Assembly: GCA_949358305.1 (NCBI GenBank)
Contig: OX442317.1
Span: 8,498,186 to 8,562,185, forward strand
Length of the DNA stretch: 64,000 nucleotides
Origin: Strigamia acuminata
Lineage: Eukaryota; Arthropoda; Chilopoda; Geophilomorpha; Linotaeniidae
Direction of reading: 5' to 3'
How positions within the stretch are numbered: the first letter of the stretch is position 1; every line of letters starts with the position of its first letter. Made by a program: the position numbers and the translations under genes. The notes under the pieces are model-generated. The model was not told where the DNA came from. It saw nothing but the letters and a program-made list of their open reading frames with translations, and did no database searches. This document shows positions 30,933 to 42,905 of this stretch, piece after piece.

Positions 30933-31794
30933 TAGTTTTAAAAAGTTAAGCTACATGTAACTTTTTGTCTTTTTTTAAAGACACGTATCGTGTATGTATG
31001 CTTGCGTTCGAAAAACTGAGGATTTTGCCAAAAACAAACACCAGGGAAAGTCACTAAATTAGTGTCTGGAAAAAGTTTTAAGAAATAAACAAATTAAAAA
31101 TTTAAAAAAAATAGAAGAAAAAAAATGAATTGTAATTACTAATTACAATTCATTCAAATTTCTGACTTTTAATAAATATAGATTATTTTCTTATGAAACA
31201 CAAAACAGGTTGTAAATTCCCTGTACCACGTAACAATATACCAATCCAAAACTGTGTGTCCTTTGTGATATTTCTTATAAATGGTGCCCAAACGCCCCAT
31301 GGTGCTCCCTTGGTCACACTATTACTCTCCTCATTTTGTTTTACTGCCGAATGGGGTATATCGAATATATCGTGCCAGTTTGATGAATTTATTTAAGCAA
31401 ACACCGATGATGAAATTGATATTTAACCATGGTTATTGGATTAAAAGAAATTTAAAAAGCATTTTTAATTTTACGGTGATATTAGAGACGTGAAATATTA
31501 TAAATTTCTCTCAATTCACATGAGTAGTAACGAACCAAAAGAGCAATTTATTCATTTACCTTTGTTGGTTTATTGGTTTAACAAACAGGAAAAAAATGTC
31601 AAAGCAATTTTAAATTTTTTTACTCTATTGTATAAAACCGTCAAAAATATTGAAAAGTTATACACTTATATAATTTAAATGCGACTATTTTTCCTCATCC
31701 ATATCCTTGAACTGTTGTATAAAAGAATCATTTCGACCATACACACGACACTTTTCAAAATTTTCTTTCACAGACTGCAGATTATTGTAAAGTT
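30933..31794 (+). other. Upstream region of GMC-E
   Basis: 30933-31120 continues the dispersed repeat of 47690-47870. 31146-31300 matches 63006-63160. From about 31640 the GMC promoter similarity begins. Small ORFs here have no support. Confidence 0.5.
31718..31724 (+). promoter_or_regulatory. TATA box of GMC-E
   Basis: TATAAAA sits at the place of TATATAA in the other copies, 71 bases or so before the ATG. This promoter is the most diverged of the family. Confidence 0.5.
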
Positions 31795-34711
31795 ATGAAG
31801 ATTCTTTTAACTCTAATTTTCTATCTCGTATTTCAAAATGACTTGGGCGCATCCGAGTGTCCGGCCGGCAACCAATACGATTACATCATTGGTAAGGACG
31901 TGAATATTTGTTTTTGTTTCTTATCACGAATTAATCGATATTTTATTTAGTCGGTGGAGGAACCACTGGAGGTGTAATTGCTGCAAGACTCTCCGAAGAC
32001 AGCAATGCCAAAGTATTGTTGATAGAAGCTGGCGGAAAGCCGTTGGAAAATGCATCCATTCCTTTTCTAGCAACGGATCAGTTGGGAACAGAGATGGAAT
32101 GGAACTACACTTCGACGCCACAAGAACATTGTTGCGATATGTTCAATGGCAAAGTAAATGAAAGCAAACATTAATTTACAGTTTTCTTTATTTAAACAAA
32201 GAAATGAGTTGAATATGTCGTTATTTTATTATATTAGACTATACCGTTATATCGCGGTAAATCATTAGGCGGCTCGGGCTCACTCGATGTTATGATATAC
32301 TCGCATGGTAATAGAAAAAATTATGATTCGTGGAAAGACACCGGAAATGACGGATGGGGCTATGACGACATCTTGCCTTATTTCCTCAAGTTAGAAAATT
32401 TCATATTTCCTCATGATCCAGACAGCGGTTTGTCCAATTTATTTAATCAAAACTCACGATAAACTTCGTTTTTTTTTTTTAATCTTGTTTTATTTAAAAT
32501 AGATTCGTACCACGGTAAGGGCGGTCCAATAACAATTTCACACACGGACTTCAAAACACCAATAGCTGAGGCGTTTATAGCTGCTGCTTCCGAACTTGGT
32601 CAACCGATAGTGGACTACAATGCGAAAACACAGACTGGTAAAATTCACTACTACTACAGTTTGCGCCTGATATCTTGATGCTAAATTCGTCCTACACATC
32701 CCATTCTGCGCAGATAATTTTCTAATAGTTGTTATTTAGCAGTGTTAAGCCTAATATCAGGCCTAATAATGCTAAAATAAAGTAACTAAACAACAATATT
32801 TTGGTACTACACTGAAAATTAATTTTATTAAAGAGTTTATTGTTGTTTATTCACTTTATTTTATTTTATTATTAGGCTTAACATTAGGCTTAATACTGCC
32901 AAATAAGTATAACAATTAGCATTAAAAAATCGTCTGCGCAGAATGGGATGCGCTGTATGATTTTAGCATCAAGATACTGGGCGTATTTTTTATCTTCATT
33001 TTTAAGAGATTTGCTCTTTTGTTTATACAGGTTTCACATTTAACCCAAACAATATTGCAAATGGCTCTCGGTGCAGTAGTTACACGTGTTATTTGCAACC
33101 TGCCATGTCAAGATCTAACTTAAAGGTTCTGACTAACACATTAGCAACTAAGGTTAGTAAATGGCTTCAATGACTGTTTCATTACTTGTTACTCCGTATT
33201 TATTATTTTTCAAGATTGTCGTAAACAGTGACAAGCGAGCGACTGGAGTGGAATACACCACAAAATGTACGGCAGCTAAGTGCACAAAAGAGTGTACAGC
33301 TACTGCCAACAAAGAAGTTATACTATCAGGAGGAGTTTACAATAATCCGCAATTGCTGATGCTGTCCGGAATTGGACCTAAAGAAACACTAAAAAAATTC
33401 AACGTAATAAGCCACACAAACAATTTCATAGTGATGTTGTTGGGAAAACATTATGTCAATTGCAGATCGACGTAGTAGCGGATCTTCCAGGGGTAGGAAA
33501 CAATCTCGAAGACCATGTAACCGTAGCTGGACAAATGTTCACGCTAAATGACACTGTCAGCTTAAAGAAGCAGCGATACGACACCATAAAATATTTAGAC
33601 CAGTGGCACAAAGATAAGACCGGCCCCATGACCGTCGGTGGCAGTTTCGAGGCCGATTGTTTCTACCAAAGTAAACTTGTCACCGACGCCACTGATTATC
33701 CGGACATCAATGTTAAATTCTGTTCGGATAACTTTGTTCAAATAATCGAAAATCTCATCAGTCCCGTAAACTAATCTAGGGGCCGTCCATAAATTACGTA
33801 ACGCACCAAGAGGGGGGAGGGGGTTTCAAATTTTGTTACAGTTCATTAAAAAAATTTTTTTTAATTTTAAATAATCAAAATGTAATTAATTTTTATATGA
33901 TTTTTTGAAAATTTGGAAGGGGGTGGGAATTTTAGTTTTGTTACGTAATTAGGCAGTGTGGGGTTCGGGAATTTGTTACGACTATGTTACAGAGGGGGGG
34001 AGGGAGTCTAAAAATCTCAAATTTTGCGTTACCTAATTAATGGACGGCCCCTAAACGAATCTACATTACCAACGATCCTAATTAATGTCATTTAAATTCC
34101 AGGCTTTAATAGCGACTATGCCACCAGCAGACAAAGATGTGATGACATTTCTCCCACTTATGATACGTCCTAAAAGTCGTGGAACCGTGACCCTAAAGAG
34201 CAAAAATCCTTTTGATCTTCCCGTTGTAAATCCTAATTTGTTGGCTCATCCGGATGATGTTGCAACGTTAGCTGAGGGAATTAAATTTGCTTTGTCAATT
34301 GGTCGTACAAAAGCATTCGCGAAATACGATCCGCAGTTGTATCTTAACGGAGTGATTCCGTACTGTGCTGACGTATTAGACAAGCAATCTGACGCTTATT
34401 ACCAGTGCGTAGCTAAAAAACTTGCGGTTCCTATCACTCATACATCAAGCTCGTGCAGAATGGGGCCGGCAAGTGACTCGATGGCAGTGGTTGATAGCAC
34501 ATTAAAGTAATCAAATGATAGTATAGCTGTTAATGTTGGTAACATTTAGTAATTGTTTGTAATTCATTACAGAGTGCACGGTATTACGGGTCTAAGAATT
34601 GCTGATGCGTCAATCATGCCAAACATCGTATCTGCTCATCCGTCTGCTACGTGTCTGATGATAGGAGAAAAAGCTTCAGATATGATTAAAAAGGATAATA
34701 AGAATAATTAA
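31795..34711 (+). CDS. GMC-E: diverged secreted GMC-family FAD oxidoreductase, 9 exons
   Basis: Exons are 31795-31891, 31951-32153, 32238-32427, 32503-32637, 33031-33152, 33215-33403, 33466-33765, 34103-34506 and 34573-34711. The joined frame is open for 592 aa. Exon 7 is one codon longer and exon 8 three codons longer than in GMC-A. A signal peptide, GGGTTG loop, cysteine cluster and catalytic His525 and His569 are present. It is the most divergent intact copy (for example [13 protein letters not shown] in exon 3, and CRMG instead of CKMG), so it may be the oldest or have a different substrate. Introns 4 and 7 each carry a MITE, but the GT/AG borders are intact. Confidence 0.9.
32661..32985. 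mobile_element. MITE in GMC-E intron 4
   Basis: Long imperfect inverted arms share ATCTTGATGCTAAA and CATCCCATTCTGCGCAGA in the left arm and their complements in the right arm. Both arms also contain repeated TTAGGCTTAA-type words. Other GMC copies lack it. The target duplication is unclear. Confidence 0.65.
33779..34051. mobile_element. 273-bp MITE in GMC-E intron 7
   Basis: Termini are GGGGCCGTCCATAAATTACG and its imperfect complement, with TA duplicated on both sides. Termini of this type are common in insect MITEs of the Tc1/mariner kind. G-rich runs lie inside each arm. Confidence 0.8.
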
Positions 34712-34737
34712 ATGTTTAAAATGTTAACCGTTTAAGG

Positions 34738-34743
34738 AATAAA
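34738..34743 (+). terminator. Polyadenylation signal of GMC-E
   Basis: AATAAA lies 27 bases after the stop codon, within the conserved context TTTAAGGAATAAA. Confidence 0.55.
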
Positions 34744-34767
34744 AAAATTAATGTTCAAAGTTAATTT

Positions 34768-35226
34768 TAGACTTCTAAACCTGATGTTTAGAAAGTCTAA
34801 TAATACGGCTTTGTCTGTCTGTCCGTCCGTCTGCATCAATTCTGCCAAAACTATAGCAGCTAGAGCCAAATGGACAACGGCAATGAACTCAGCATAACTG
34901 TATTAGCTTCCTAAGGTCTTTTCATATTTTTTTGACCTCCGGGTTAATTAATAAACCGGTTTTACTAGACTGTTAGCCGTTTATTACAGACTGATACCGG
35001 AAATAACGTATGACCATTACATGAATGGTCAGCTCCTATTGACTGTAACCACTAAACGTTTATCGAACGTATCAAAATGCGCGTGTTACGTCTGAACGCC
35101 CTCTGGCGACGTGTTGTCGCCTATCTGTGCACTCCACATTATTTTCTTTTATTTTGGTGTTTTATTTAGGGACAGACGGACAGATGTATTTCTATACAGA
35201 AAAGTGTAGAAGGGGTTTAGAAGTTT
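34768..35226. mobile_element. MITE-like element downstream of GMC-E
   Basis: The left end ACTTCTAAACC and right end GGTTTAGAAGT are inverted, and inside them GTCTGTCTGTCCGTC is answered by GACAGACGGACAGA. There is no ORF. It lies directly before the LTR of E3. Confidence 0.5.
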
Positions 35227-35231
35227 AATAT

Positions 35232-35738
35232 TGTTACGTGGCCAGACTGACTACTGTTTGACCACGTAAATACTTTTCGATTAGACTGGGGGTTTTATAA
35301 TTGCATTAAGTTAAACTAGCATTTAAACTGTGTTGCTAATAAGAAGGAAATAAAGAGGACTCATTGATTTATTATTAAAATATAACAGTATGTTTATTAA
35401 TCATAAATACAATCTGAAAACAAATATAAATTAACTTAAGACTAACTTAAAACTAAACCTTAAGAATAACTTAAGACTAAATAAGCATGAATAACTATTG
35501 GGATTATAAAACCTTTGAGATGCCACCACAGTAACTGTCTGACAACCTCTGTGCCAATTTGGCTCTTGTCAAACATTAAATAGACCTCGATCGTTCTATT
35601 ATTCCTGATAGGTGAAGCCATTACATCATCCGCTTAAGGCGGACTCTAGTGAGAGTTTTAGGGGTTATTCTCTAATGCTTAACTACGGAAGCGAGGTGGC
35701 GACAGCTGATTCACAGCGTGCTCGCCCACCGCGTAACA
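35232..35738 (-). repeat. E3 3' LTR
   Basis: This is 507 bp with ends TGTTACG/CGTAACA. It is nearly identical to 41887-42381. Confidence 0.85.
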
Positions 35739-35752
35739 GCCCCCTCCTTTAG
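35739..35752 (-). promoter_or_regulatory. E3 polypurine tract
   Basis: On the minus strand AAAGGAGGGGGC abuts the 3' LTR. Confidence 0.6.
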
Positions 35753-36351
35753 CTTTTTCGGACTCTCGAAAACAAAATACCTAAATAATTAACCCAAATA
35801 GCTAACCATGTTATTCATGTTTATAAGTCTGTTTCCCATGTTATTCATGCTTTTACATAATTCACACTCCAATTCAAAACAATAAAATAATCAAACACAA
35901 TTTCAGACTACGAAATCAAATGATATGTCAATTTCAACAAAATACACTTTTTAAAGATAACACTTTTTGATGTTTTTCTCACTTATATTAATTTTTTTTG
36001 TTCACAGTTTTCTGATTTTCTATACAAACTAATACTCCAAAAAAAAACAATACTACATTCAATATGAATGAAAATAAAAACAATAACAAAATCAAAAAAA
36101 AAATATCAAATTCAAATAATAAGTGAAAAATACTGTCTCTGCTCGCTCCAGTACACCTGGGCTCACATCATTGACAAACAATACAAAATAAATAATACAC
36201 AAAAAAAATAATTTCGCACAACACTTAATGTCTGATTAAGGCTGATTTTCCTCCTTTTCGAACGGGACCAACTTCTCGTGTAGAATTTCGTAAACAATGC
36301 GCTGACGCAAGTCGATGGGATGACCATGGCGCATGTTGTCCCTGTCTTCGA

Positions 36352-39152
36352 TAGGGATTGCAGTACCGGACGGTTTTCATGGTACCGGTATTCGGTACTG
36401 AAATTTTTTTCCGGTACTATATTCGGTTCCGGTCCCGAATGAAAAATGGGTACCGGTATTGGGCCGGTACTACTACCGAAAGCGGTACTGGCACCGGTAT
36501 TGGTACCGGTTCTGGATAATCAATCTATTTTTCAACAAAAATATTTATTTGTCATGTAAATTAGATAATACTGTAGTACTACAATTTATTCACCAGGCTG
36601 AAGTTGGCAACACATTCACATTTGCCCAAACTACAGATAGAACATAAGAACAAATCCCAATTTTTTTTTTACCAAGGATTTCAATGGTTTTTACACGAAA
36701 AGATAGAGGACTTTCTCCTAAACAAACCGTGAACAGCACAAGTCTCTACTCCTCTTAGTTTTTGAGCAGCAAGCATTTGAATATGGCACAAAAAAGCCTT
36801 GTACTAAATTTCCAAATCTGTTAATCTGGTGCCACAACTTCAAACCCAAACATCTCAACAAACTGAGAAAATGGTTTTAATTGAAAAATAAAAGGGACAG
36901 TCCAGTTCACTAAGCCAAAACCGGGATGGAAAATGGAGGATTGCATATAAATTGCATAAATTAAATAAATTTTAATTTTTTTTTTAAATAAAAAAAGAAA
37001 TAATTTTATATCGCGGACTGTTCCTTTGATTTTTATTTTACTGTGATTGTTCTTATTTATTTAGTTGACGAAGAAAATCAAAACGAGGGCCACAGTATCC
37101 TGCATGAGATAACGAGTGGTATAGGCTAGGGATTGCAGTACCGGACGATTTACATGGTACCGGTATTCAGTACTGAAATTTTTTTCCGGTACTATATTCG
37201 GTTCCGGTCCCAAATGAAAAATGGGCACCGGTATTGGGGCCGGTACTACTACCGAAAGCGGTACTGGCACCGGTATTGGTACCGGTTCTGGATAGTCAAT
37301 CTATTTCTCAACAAAAACATTTATTTGTCATGTATAATTAGATAATATTGTAGTACTACAATTTATTCACCAGGCTGAAATTGGCACCAAATTCACATTT
37401 GCCCAAACTACAGATAGAACAAATCCCAATTTTTTTTTGGATCACAGATTTTAATGGTTTTTACACGAAAAGATAGAGGACTTTCTGCTAAACAAACTGT
37501 GAACAGCACAAGTCTCTACTCCTCTTAGTTTTCGACTTGTACTAAATTTCCAAATCTGGTGCCACAATTTCAAACCCCAATATCTCAACAACCTGATCAA
37601 ACGATATAGAGGAACTTCTCTACAAACCCTAAAAGGCACAACACTCTACCCCTTTTAGTTTTCTAGGTTTTCTAGGACACTTAAACATTGGGGAGCCCGC
37701 TGGGGAGCCCGCTGGGGAGCCCGCTGGGGAGCCCGCTGGGGAGCCCGCTGGGGAGCCCGCTGGGGAGCCCGCTGGGGAGCCCGCTGGGGAGCCCGCTGGG
37801 GAGCCCGCTGGGGAGCCCGCTGGGGAGCCCGCTGGGGAGCCCGCTGGGGAGCCCGCTGGGGAGCCCGCTGGGGAGCCCGCTGGGGAGCCCGCTGGGGAGC
37901 CCGCTGGGGAGCCCGCTGGGGAGCCCGCTGGGGAGCCCGCTGGGGAGCCCGCTGGGGAGCCCGCTGGGGAGCCCGCTGGGGAGCCCGCTGGGGAGCCCGC
38001 TGGGGAGCCCGCTGGGGAGCCCGCTGGGGAGCCCGCTGGGGAGCCCGCTGGGGAGCCCGCTGGGGAGCCCGCTGGGGAGCCCGCTGGGGAGCCCGCTGGG
38101 GAGCCCGCTGGGGAGCCCGCTGGGGAGCCCGCTGGGGAGCCCGCTGGGGAGCCCGCTGGGGAGCCCGCTGGGGAGCCCGCTGGGGAGCCCGCTGGGGAGC
38201 CCGCTGGGGAGCCCGCTGGGGAGCCCGCTGGGGAGCCCGCTGGGGAGCCCGCTGGGGAGCCCGCTGGGGAGCCCGCTGGGGAGCCCGCTGGGGAGCCCGC
38301 TGGGGAGCCCGCTGGGGAGCCCGCTGGGGAGCCCGCTGGGGAGCCCGCTGGGGAGCCCGCTGGGGAGCCCGCTGGAGAGCCCGCTGGGGAGCCCGCTGGG
38401 GAGCCCGCTGGGGAGCCCGCTGGGGAGCCCGCTGGGGAGCCCGCTGGGGAGCCCGCTGGGGAGCCCGCTGGGGAGCCCGCTGGGGAGCCCGCTGGGATCC
38501 TTCGTGTAGCAAGCACGGAAATCAAAAACTCTGAAACGCAACAACGCTGAAAACATAAAACGCTGAATTACAAAAATGCGGAAAACAATAACTTGGAAGA
38601 TTTGGGTTTTGTAATTTCAGTTGCACCAAATTCAAACGGTCGCCGCTCGAAAACCAAGAAGGGTAGAGTGATCTGCCTTTTAGGGTTTGTAGAGGAGAAG
38701 GTCCTCTATATCGTTTGGTTTTTTAAATAAAAAAATCCATGGTCAGGTTGTTGAGATATTGGGGTTTGAAGTTGTGGCACCAGATTTGGAAATTTAGTAC
38801 AAGTCTTTTTTTGTGCCATATTCAAATGCTTGCGGTTCTAGTTTAGCCATTTGCCATTATTACTATTTCCAAGTTAATTTAAAAGGAGTAAATAACGAGT
38901 GAAATAAAATTTGTCACCACCTACATCATTAGAAATGCTGGTAGTAAGTGGCGTTGTTATGTTGTTTATGATGATGAAAAGTACCGGTTCTGGTTCCGGT
39001 GTGAGGGACGGTTCCGGTACCAAGAAAAGCTTACGGTACTAGTACCGGCCCTCAGTACCAACAGAAAAAAACCTCGGTACCAAGACTGATACTAAATCCC
39101 GGTACTAATACCGGTACTGGAACCGATACTGAAACCGGTACTGCAATCCCTA
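36352..39152. mobile_element. 2.8-kb hAT-like non-autonomous element
   Basis: The ends read TAGGGATTGCAGTACCGG and its reverse complement, with an 8-bp duplication GTCTTCGA at 36344-36351 and 39153-39160. Both subterminal regions are full of GTACCGGT words, as in hAT elements. The left-end sequence occurs twice in tandem (36352 and 37127), and the inner copy forms a large foldback with the right end (about 37127-37660 against 38655-39152). The centre is a 12-bp minisatellite. There is no transposase. Confidence 0.75.
37690..38496. repeat. 12-bp minisatellite, about 67 copies
   Basis: The unit GGGAGCCCGCTG repeats for about 807 bp with a single visible change (G to A near 38376). Four reading frames stay open (repeating AGSP, RAPQ, SGLP or GSPL), which is only a consequence of a 12-base unit without stops. 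Regular GGGG runs could form quadruplexes. Copy number in the assembly may not be exact. Confidence 0.95.
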
Positions 39153-39235
39153 GTCTTCGATATAGCGACGTGCAAAATTCATTAATGACCAATATAATAT
39201 ACAATCAATTTGTCCAAATTTCATTAAATTTTTAA

Positions 39236-39876
39236 CTTTATACAATATTCAAATTATTTCATCCAAACCAATTAAATATTCAAAGCCATTTCTATTGAAT
39301 TTCAAAATTAAATGCCAAGTTAACATTTCAAAATTTGTGCTAAGTCATTTTAATCGTTGGGAAAATGGCGATAGATTTGTTTCGTTTTGATCACTCTTGG
39401 CGTATTTTAACTATCCTACATCTATCATACGAAGAAAACGTCTCAACTTCGCTCAGATAAATAGAATTAATCAAAGTTTAATCAGAATTAATCTCGGGTC
39501 ACTGCAAATAACTTGCGTTCACCTCGAAAAATCCGACCAAATAAATATCAATCATGTCGCCTTCACGTTCATCTCAATATATTTCAATTACAAAATACCT
39601 GTTGTCACCAAAAAATGCTCTCTGTTCGTCAAAAACACAACGAAAAACAAAGTTTTCCTTCGTTCACGGCAATCCACTTGCGTTCACGTCAGAATTTCGC
39701 TAGTAAAACGAAGTATAATCCTGGCGTGGTTGCTGTCGAAGTCGGCGTGACCGGAAACCACCTTCAACCGGACGTCGCGCATGCGTATCAGCGCTAACAG
39801 CATTTGCGACACCTGGTGATGGTTTCTGCGACCGATTCTTCTTGCTTTTGTCTGGTGACGGTTTCGGCAACTGATT
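39236..39876. other. E3 non-coding stretch between hAT and Pol
   Basis: AT-rich sequence containing scattered copies of a CTTGCGTTCACCTCG-like word. No gene or clear signal is seen. Confidence 0.4.
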
Positions 39877-41877
39877 TTACTGTTCTAAATCAACTTGCTT
39901 CGGTTGGAACAATTCTCGTAACGAAATTTGATCGTCGTCATCGATAAACCTTTCCTTTGCTTCTACTTTAGGCCTATCTTGCGAATCTTCGTCTTTCTTC
40001 ACAATTTCCGCATTTTGATTGTCTTTCTGCGAATTTTCTTGCACTTCATCAGAAAATGTTACTTTCTTTAGTGGTAAATCCTGCAGAATAGTTTCTGGAA
40101 TTTCCTCTCGCGCTTTATATGGTTTTAAACGCTCAACATTGACAATGCTAGTTTTCTTTCCTGATGAATTCCTTACTTCATAATCGTTTGGCGCTGTGCG
40201 TCGAACTATTTCGTATAGTCCAGAAAATGGTGGCAGGAGTTTTTCGCTTAACCCTACTTTCCTATTTGGAGTTTTCAAGTAAACTAATTCCCCTGGTTCG
40301 AATTCCACCACAATTCTGTCCAAATCAAATCTTCTCTTGCTCTTCTCACTCTGCCATTCTAATCTTTCGTTGGCAATTTTCCGCATCTCCCTCATAAATC
40401 TAGAAGTGCGAAGAGTGAATTCCTTTCGAGGAAGGTTCAAGTTCACATCCACACTCAAATCAACTTCATAACCTTTCAACAAATAATATGGAGTATATCC
40501 AGTTGTTTCATGGACTGCTGAATTATAGGAGAAAATGACAAATGGTAAAAATTCATCCCAATCTGTGTGATCTTTATTAGTATAACATGTCAACATTTTG
40601 GCAAATGTTGCATTGAATTTTTCCGTTAATCCGTTGGTCCTTGGATGGTACCCGGAAGTAGATTTGTGCTGGGATTTAAACAGTGCTGATACTTCATTGA
40701 TCATTTCATTCCTGTACTCCGTCCCCTTATCGCTGAGTATCTCGCGTGGACTTCCCTCTTTGAGCATTACCTCGAATACAAGAGTTTTCGCTGCTTCCAA
40801 CGCTGTACATGCTGGAGCCGCTCTAGCGATGACTGCACGCGACAAATAATCAGTTATGACAAATACAAATTTATTTCCACTATTTGAAACTGGAAAACTT
40901 CCTAACGTGTCTATACCAATCCTCTCGAACGGTCTTGAGATCGTCGACCAAGGTTGTAATAAACCTTTTTGTGGAGTGGTCATGGACTTACTACCTGCGC
41001 AATGAGGACAAGAGAGTACGTAATTCCTTACGTCCCTATATATCCTCGGCCAAAAGAATCTTACTCGTATTCTTTTCCACGTCTTATTTAGGCCGAGATG
41101 AGCACCTATGAGCCCGTCATGCATTTCTTCTAACACTTGCTTACGTAAATGCTGCGGTACTACTAAAAGGTTTCCTTCCATGTTTAGAGAATTAAAATTT
41201 TTCTTTCTAAACAACGTGTTATCCAGAATAACGAACTGTTTTAAAGGACGTTTCCTGTTCCTTGGAAGTTGCTCAATATTCTCCATTGCTGTGATGATCT
41301 CCAAAATTTTCTCGTCCTTACGCTGTTCGACAGGTAAGTTGAGTTTTTCGAGAAGTAATAAGGGAATAATTTCTTTTTCTTCCTCACCACTCTCTTCTTG
41401 GATTCGGCTAAGAGCATCTGCATCCGTGTGCTTCTTGCCTGACTTGTGCACCACATCGTAGTCATAATCTACCAGTTGTAAACTCCACCTGGCCAACCTA
41501 CCGTTGGGATTCTTCACGCTTTTCAAACATTGTAACGCTGAATGGTCTGTTACAATTGTAAATTTCCTCCCGTAGAGATATGGTCTGTACTTGTTAATGC
41601 CGAATATTATGGCTAAACATTCTCTTTCGGTTGCATTGTAATTTTGTTCCGCTGTACTTAACAATCGACTGGCGTAACAAATCACATGTTCTTGCTTGTT
41701 AATACGTTGCTTCAAAATTGCACCAAGTCCATAAGCACTTGCATCCGTAGATACAATGAATGGCTCGGCGAAATTCGGATGTGCCAAAACTGGTACCGTG
41801 ACTAAAGCTGTTCGTAAGGCCTTAAAAGCTGTTTCCTGTGGTGGTCCCCAATCAAAAGCTTCATCTTTGCGAGTTAA
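39877..41877 (-). pseudogene. E3 Pol fragment: RNase H and integrase
   Basis: The frame is open from about 41877, before the first Met at 41787, to the stop at 39877, about 667 codons. It starts in the tether before RNase H (FDWGPPQETAF), then RNase H (STDAS, ATERECLA, DALSR), integrase zinc module (HLGLNKTW... CPHCAGSK) and integrase core (Asp in GIDTLG, Asp in LSDKGTEY, Glu in LTEKFN). Protease and reverse transcriptase are missing, removed by the deletion that also clipped the LTR. The frame itself carries no stop, so decay is recent or the domains were kept intact by chance. Confidence 0.85.
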
Positions 41878-41886
41878 GTTAAGTTA

Positions 41887-42381
41887 AGACTGACTACTGT
41901 TTGACCACGTAAATACTTTTCGATTAGACTGGGGGTTTTATAATTGCATTAAGTTAAACTAGCATTTAAACTGTGTTGCTAATAAGAAGGAAATAAAGAG
42001 GACTCATTGATTTATTATTAAAATATAACAGTATGTTTATTAATCATAAATACAATCTGAAAACAAATATAAATTAACTTAAGACTAACTTAAAACTAAA
42101 CCTTAAGAATAACTTAAGACTAAATAAGCATGAATAACTATTGGGATTATAAAACCTTTGAGATGCCACCACAGTAACTGTCTGACAACCTCTGTGCCAA
42201 TTTGGCTCTTGTCAAACATTAAATAGACCTCGATCGTTCTATTATTCCTGATAGGTGAAGCCATTACATCATCCGCTTAAGGCGGACTCTAGTGAGAGTT
42301 TTAGGGGTTATTCTCTAATGCTTAACTACGGAAGCGAGGTGGCGACAGCTGATTCACAGCGTGCTCGCCCACCGCGTAACA
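41887..42381 (-). repeat. E3 5' LTR, clipped
   Basis: It matches 35244-35738. The 12 bases that begin the other copy on the plus strand (TGTTACGTGGCC) are replaced by TTAAGTTA-like sequence at the deletion joint. Confidence 0.85.
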
Positions 42382-42385
42382 ATAT

Positions 42386-42905
42386 GTAATGTTTCCCTGC
42401 ATTACAGATATTTACTTGTTTATTTTTGGTTTAATTTATTTTATTTATTTTGTTGTGTGACCTCAATAAAATACGTCTTAGAGGTTGTTCCATCACTTCT
42501 TATTTTGTTCTAATGTTGAATGGGATGGGATTACAATGATGTATCGTGCCGCTTTGGGGATTTTATTTATGCAAGCACCGATGATAAAATAGATATTTAA
42601 CCAGCGTGTCTTCATTTTCAAACAATGCGTGGTCGTCCGGTTCTCTGTTATGCGCTTCTCTGCACAGCAGCGGTGCACTCAACTCGTTTTCTGCGGTTTT
42701 TTCACCAAATTCTATTAGTGTTTCGCATCAGACTCTCCGTCAGACTGGTCTAGTTTTGTTTTAAACTCGTCTGGTTCCACATCAAGTTGGTTTCCTTCTA
42801 GATCCGTCTTGTTTTCCTCCATCTCATTCTCGTTTCGATTCTCTTCAGTCGTGTCTCGATTTGTTTTATCTTCATCTCGAGCGCATCTCGATATATTATA
42901 TCTAT
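42386..42905 (+). repeat. GMC-type downstream block continuing after E3
   Basis: It matches 4230-4720 and 28540-28930 (downstream blocks of GMC-A and GMC-D), including the start of the TCTCGAT tract. It is interrupted at 42906 by the next insertion and resumes at 44324. No gene is seen. Confidence 0.55.

Larger units (their letters stand above)
36236..39235 (-). pseudogene. C-terminal piece of an unknown E3 ORF, split by the hAT insertion
   Basis: Joining the two flanks across one copy of the 8-bp duplication gives an open minus-strand frame (from about 39235 through 39161, then 36343 to the TAA at 36236-36238) with codons such as RHGHPIDLRQRIVYEIL. This looks like protein-coding sequence, perhaps the end of a third ORF or an exon of E3. 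It is short and no domain is recognised. Confidence 0.35.
35232..42381 (-). mobile_element. E3: decayed Ty3/gypsy-type LTR retrotransposon
   Basis: The LTRs lie at 35232-35738 and 41887-42381, with ATAT duplicated at 35228-35231 and 42382-42385. On the minus strand the 5' LTR has lost its last 12 or so bases. Primer site, Gag, protease and RT are deleted, and Pol begins inside RNase H. A hAT-like element is nested in the 3' part. It cannot move by itself. Confidence 0.85.

Noticed and set aside
37629-38556. Four long ORFs of 273 to 298 aa on both strands
   Set aside because: They are translations of the 12-bp minisatellite, whose unit length is a multiple of three and lacks stops. There is no non-repeat coding sequence around it.
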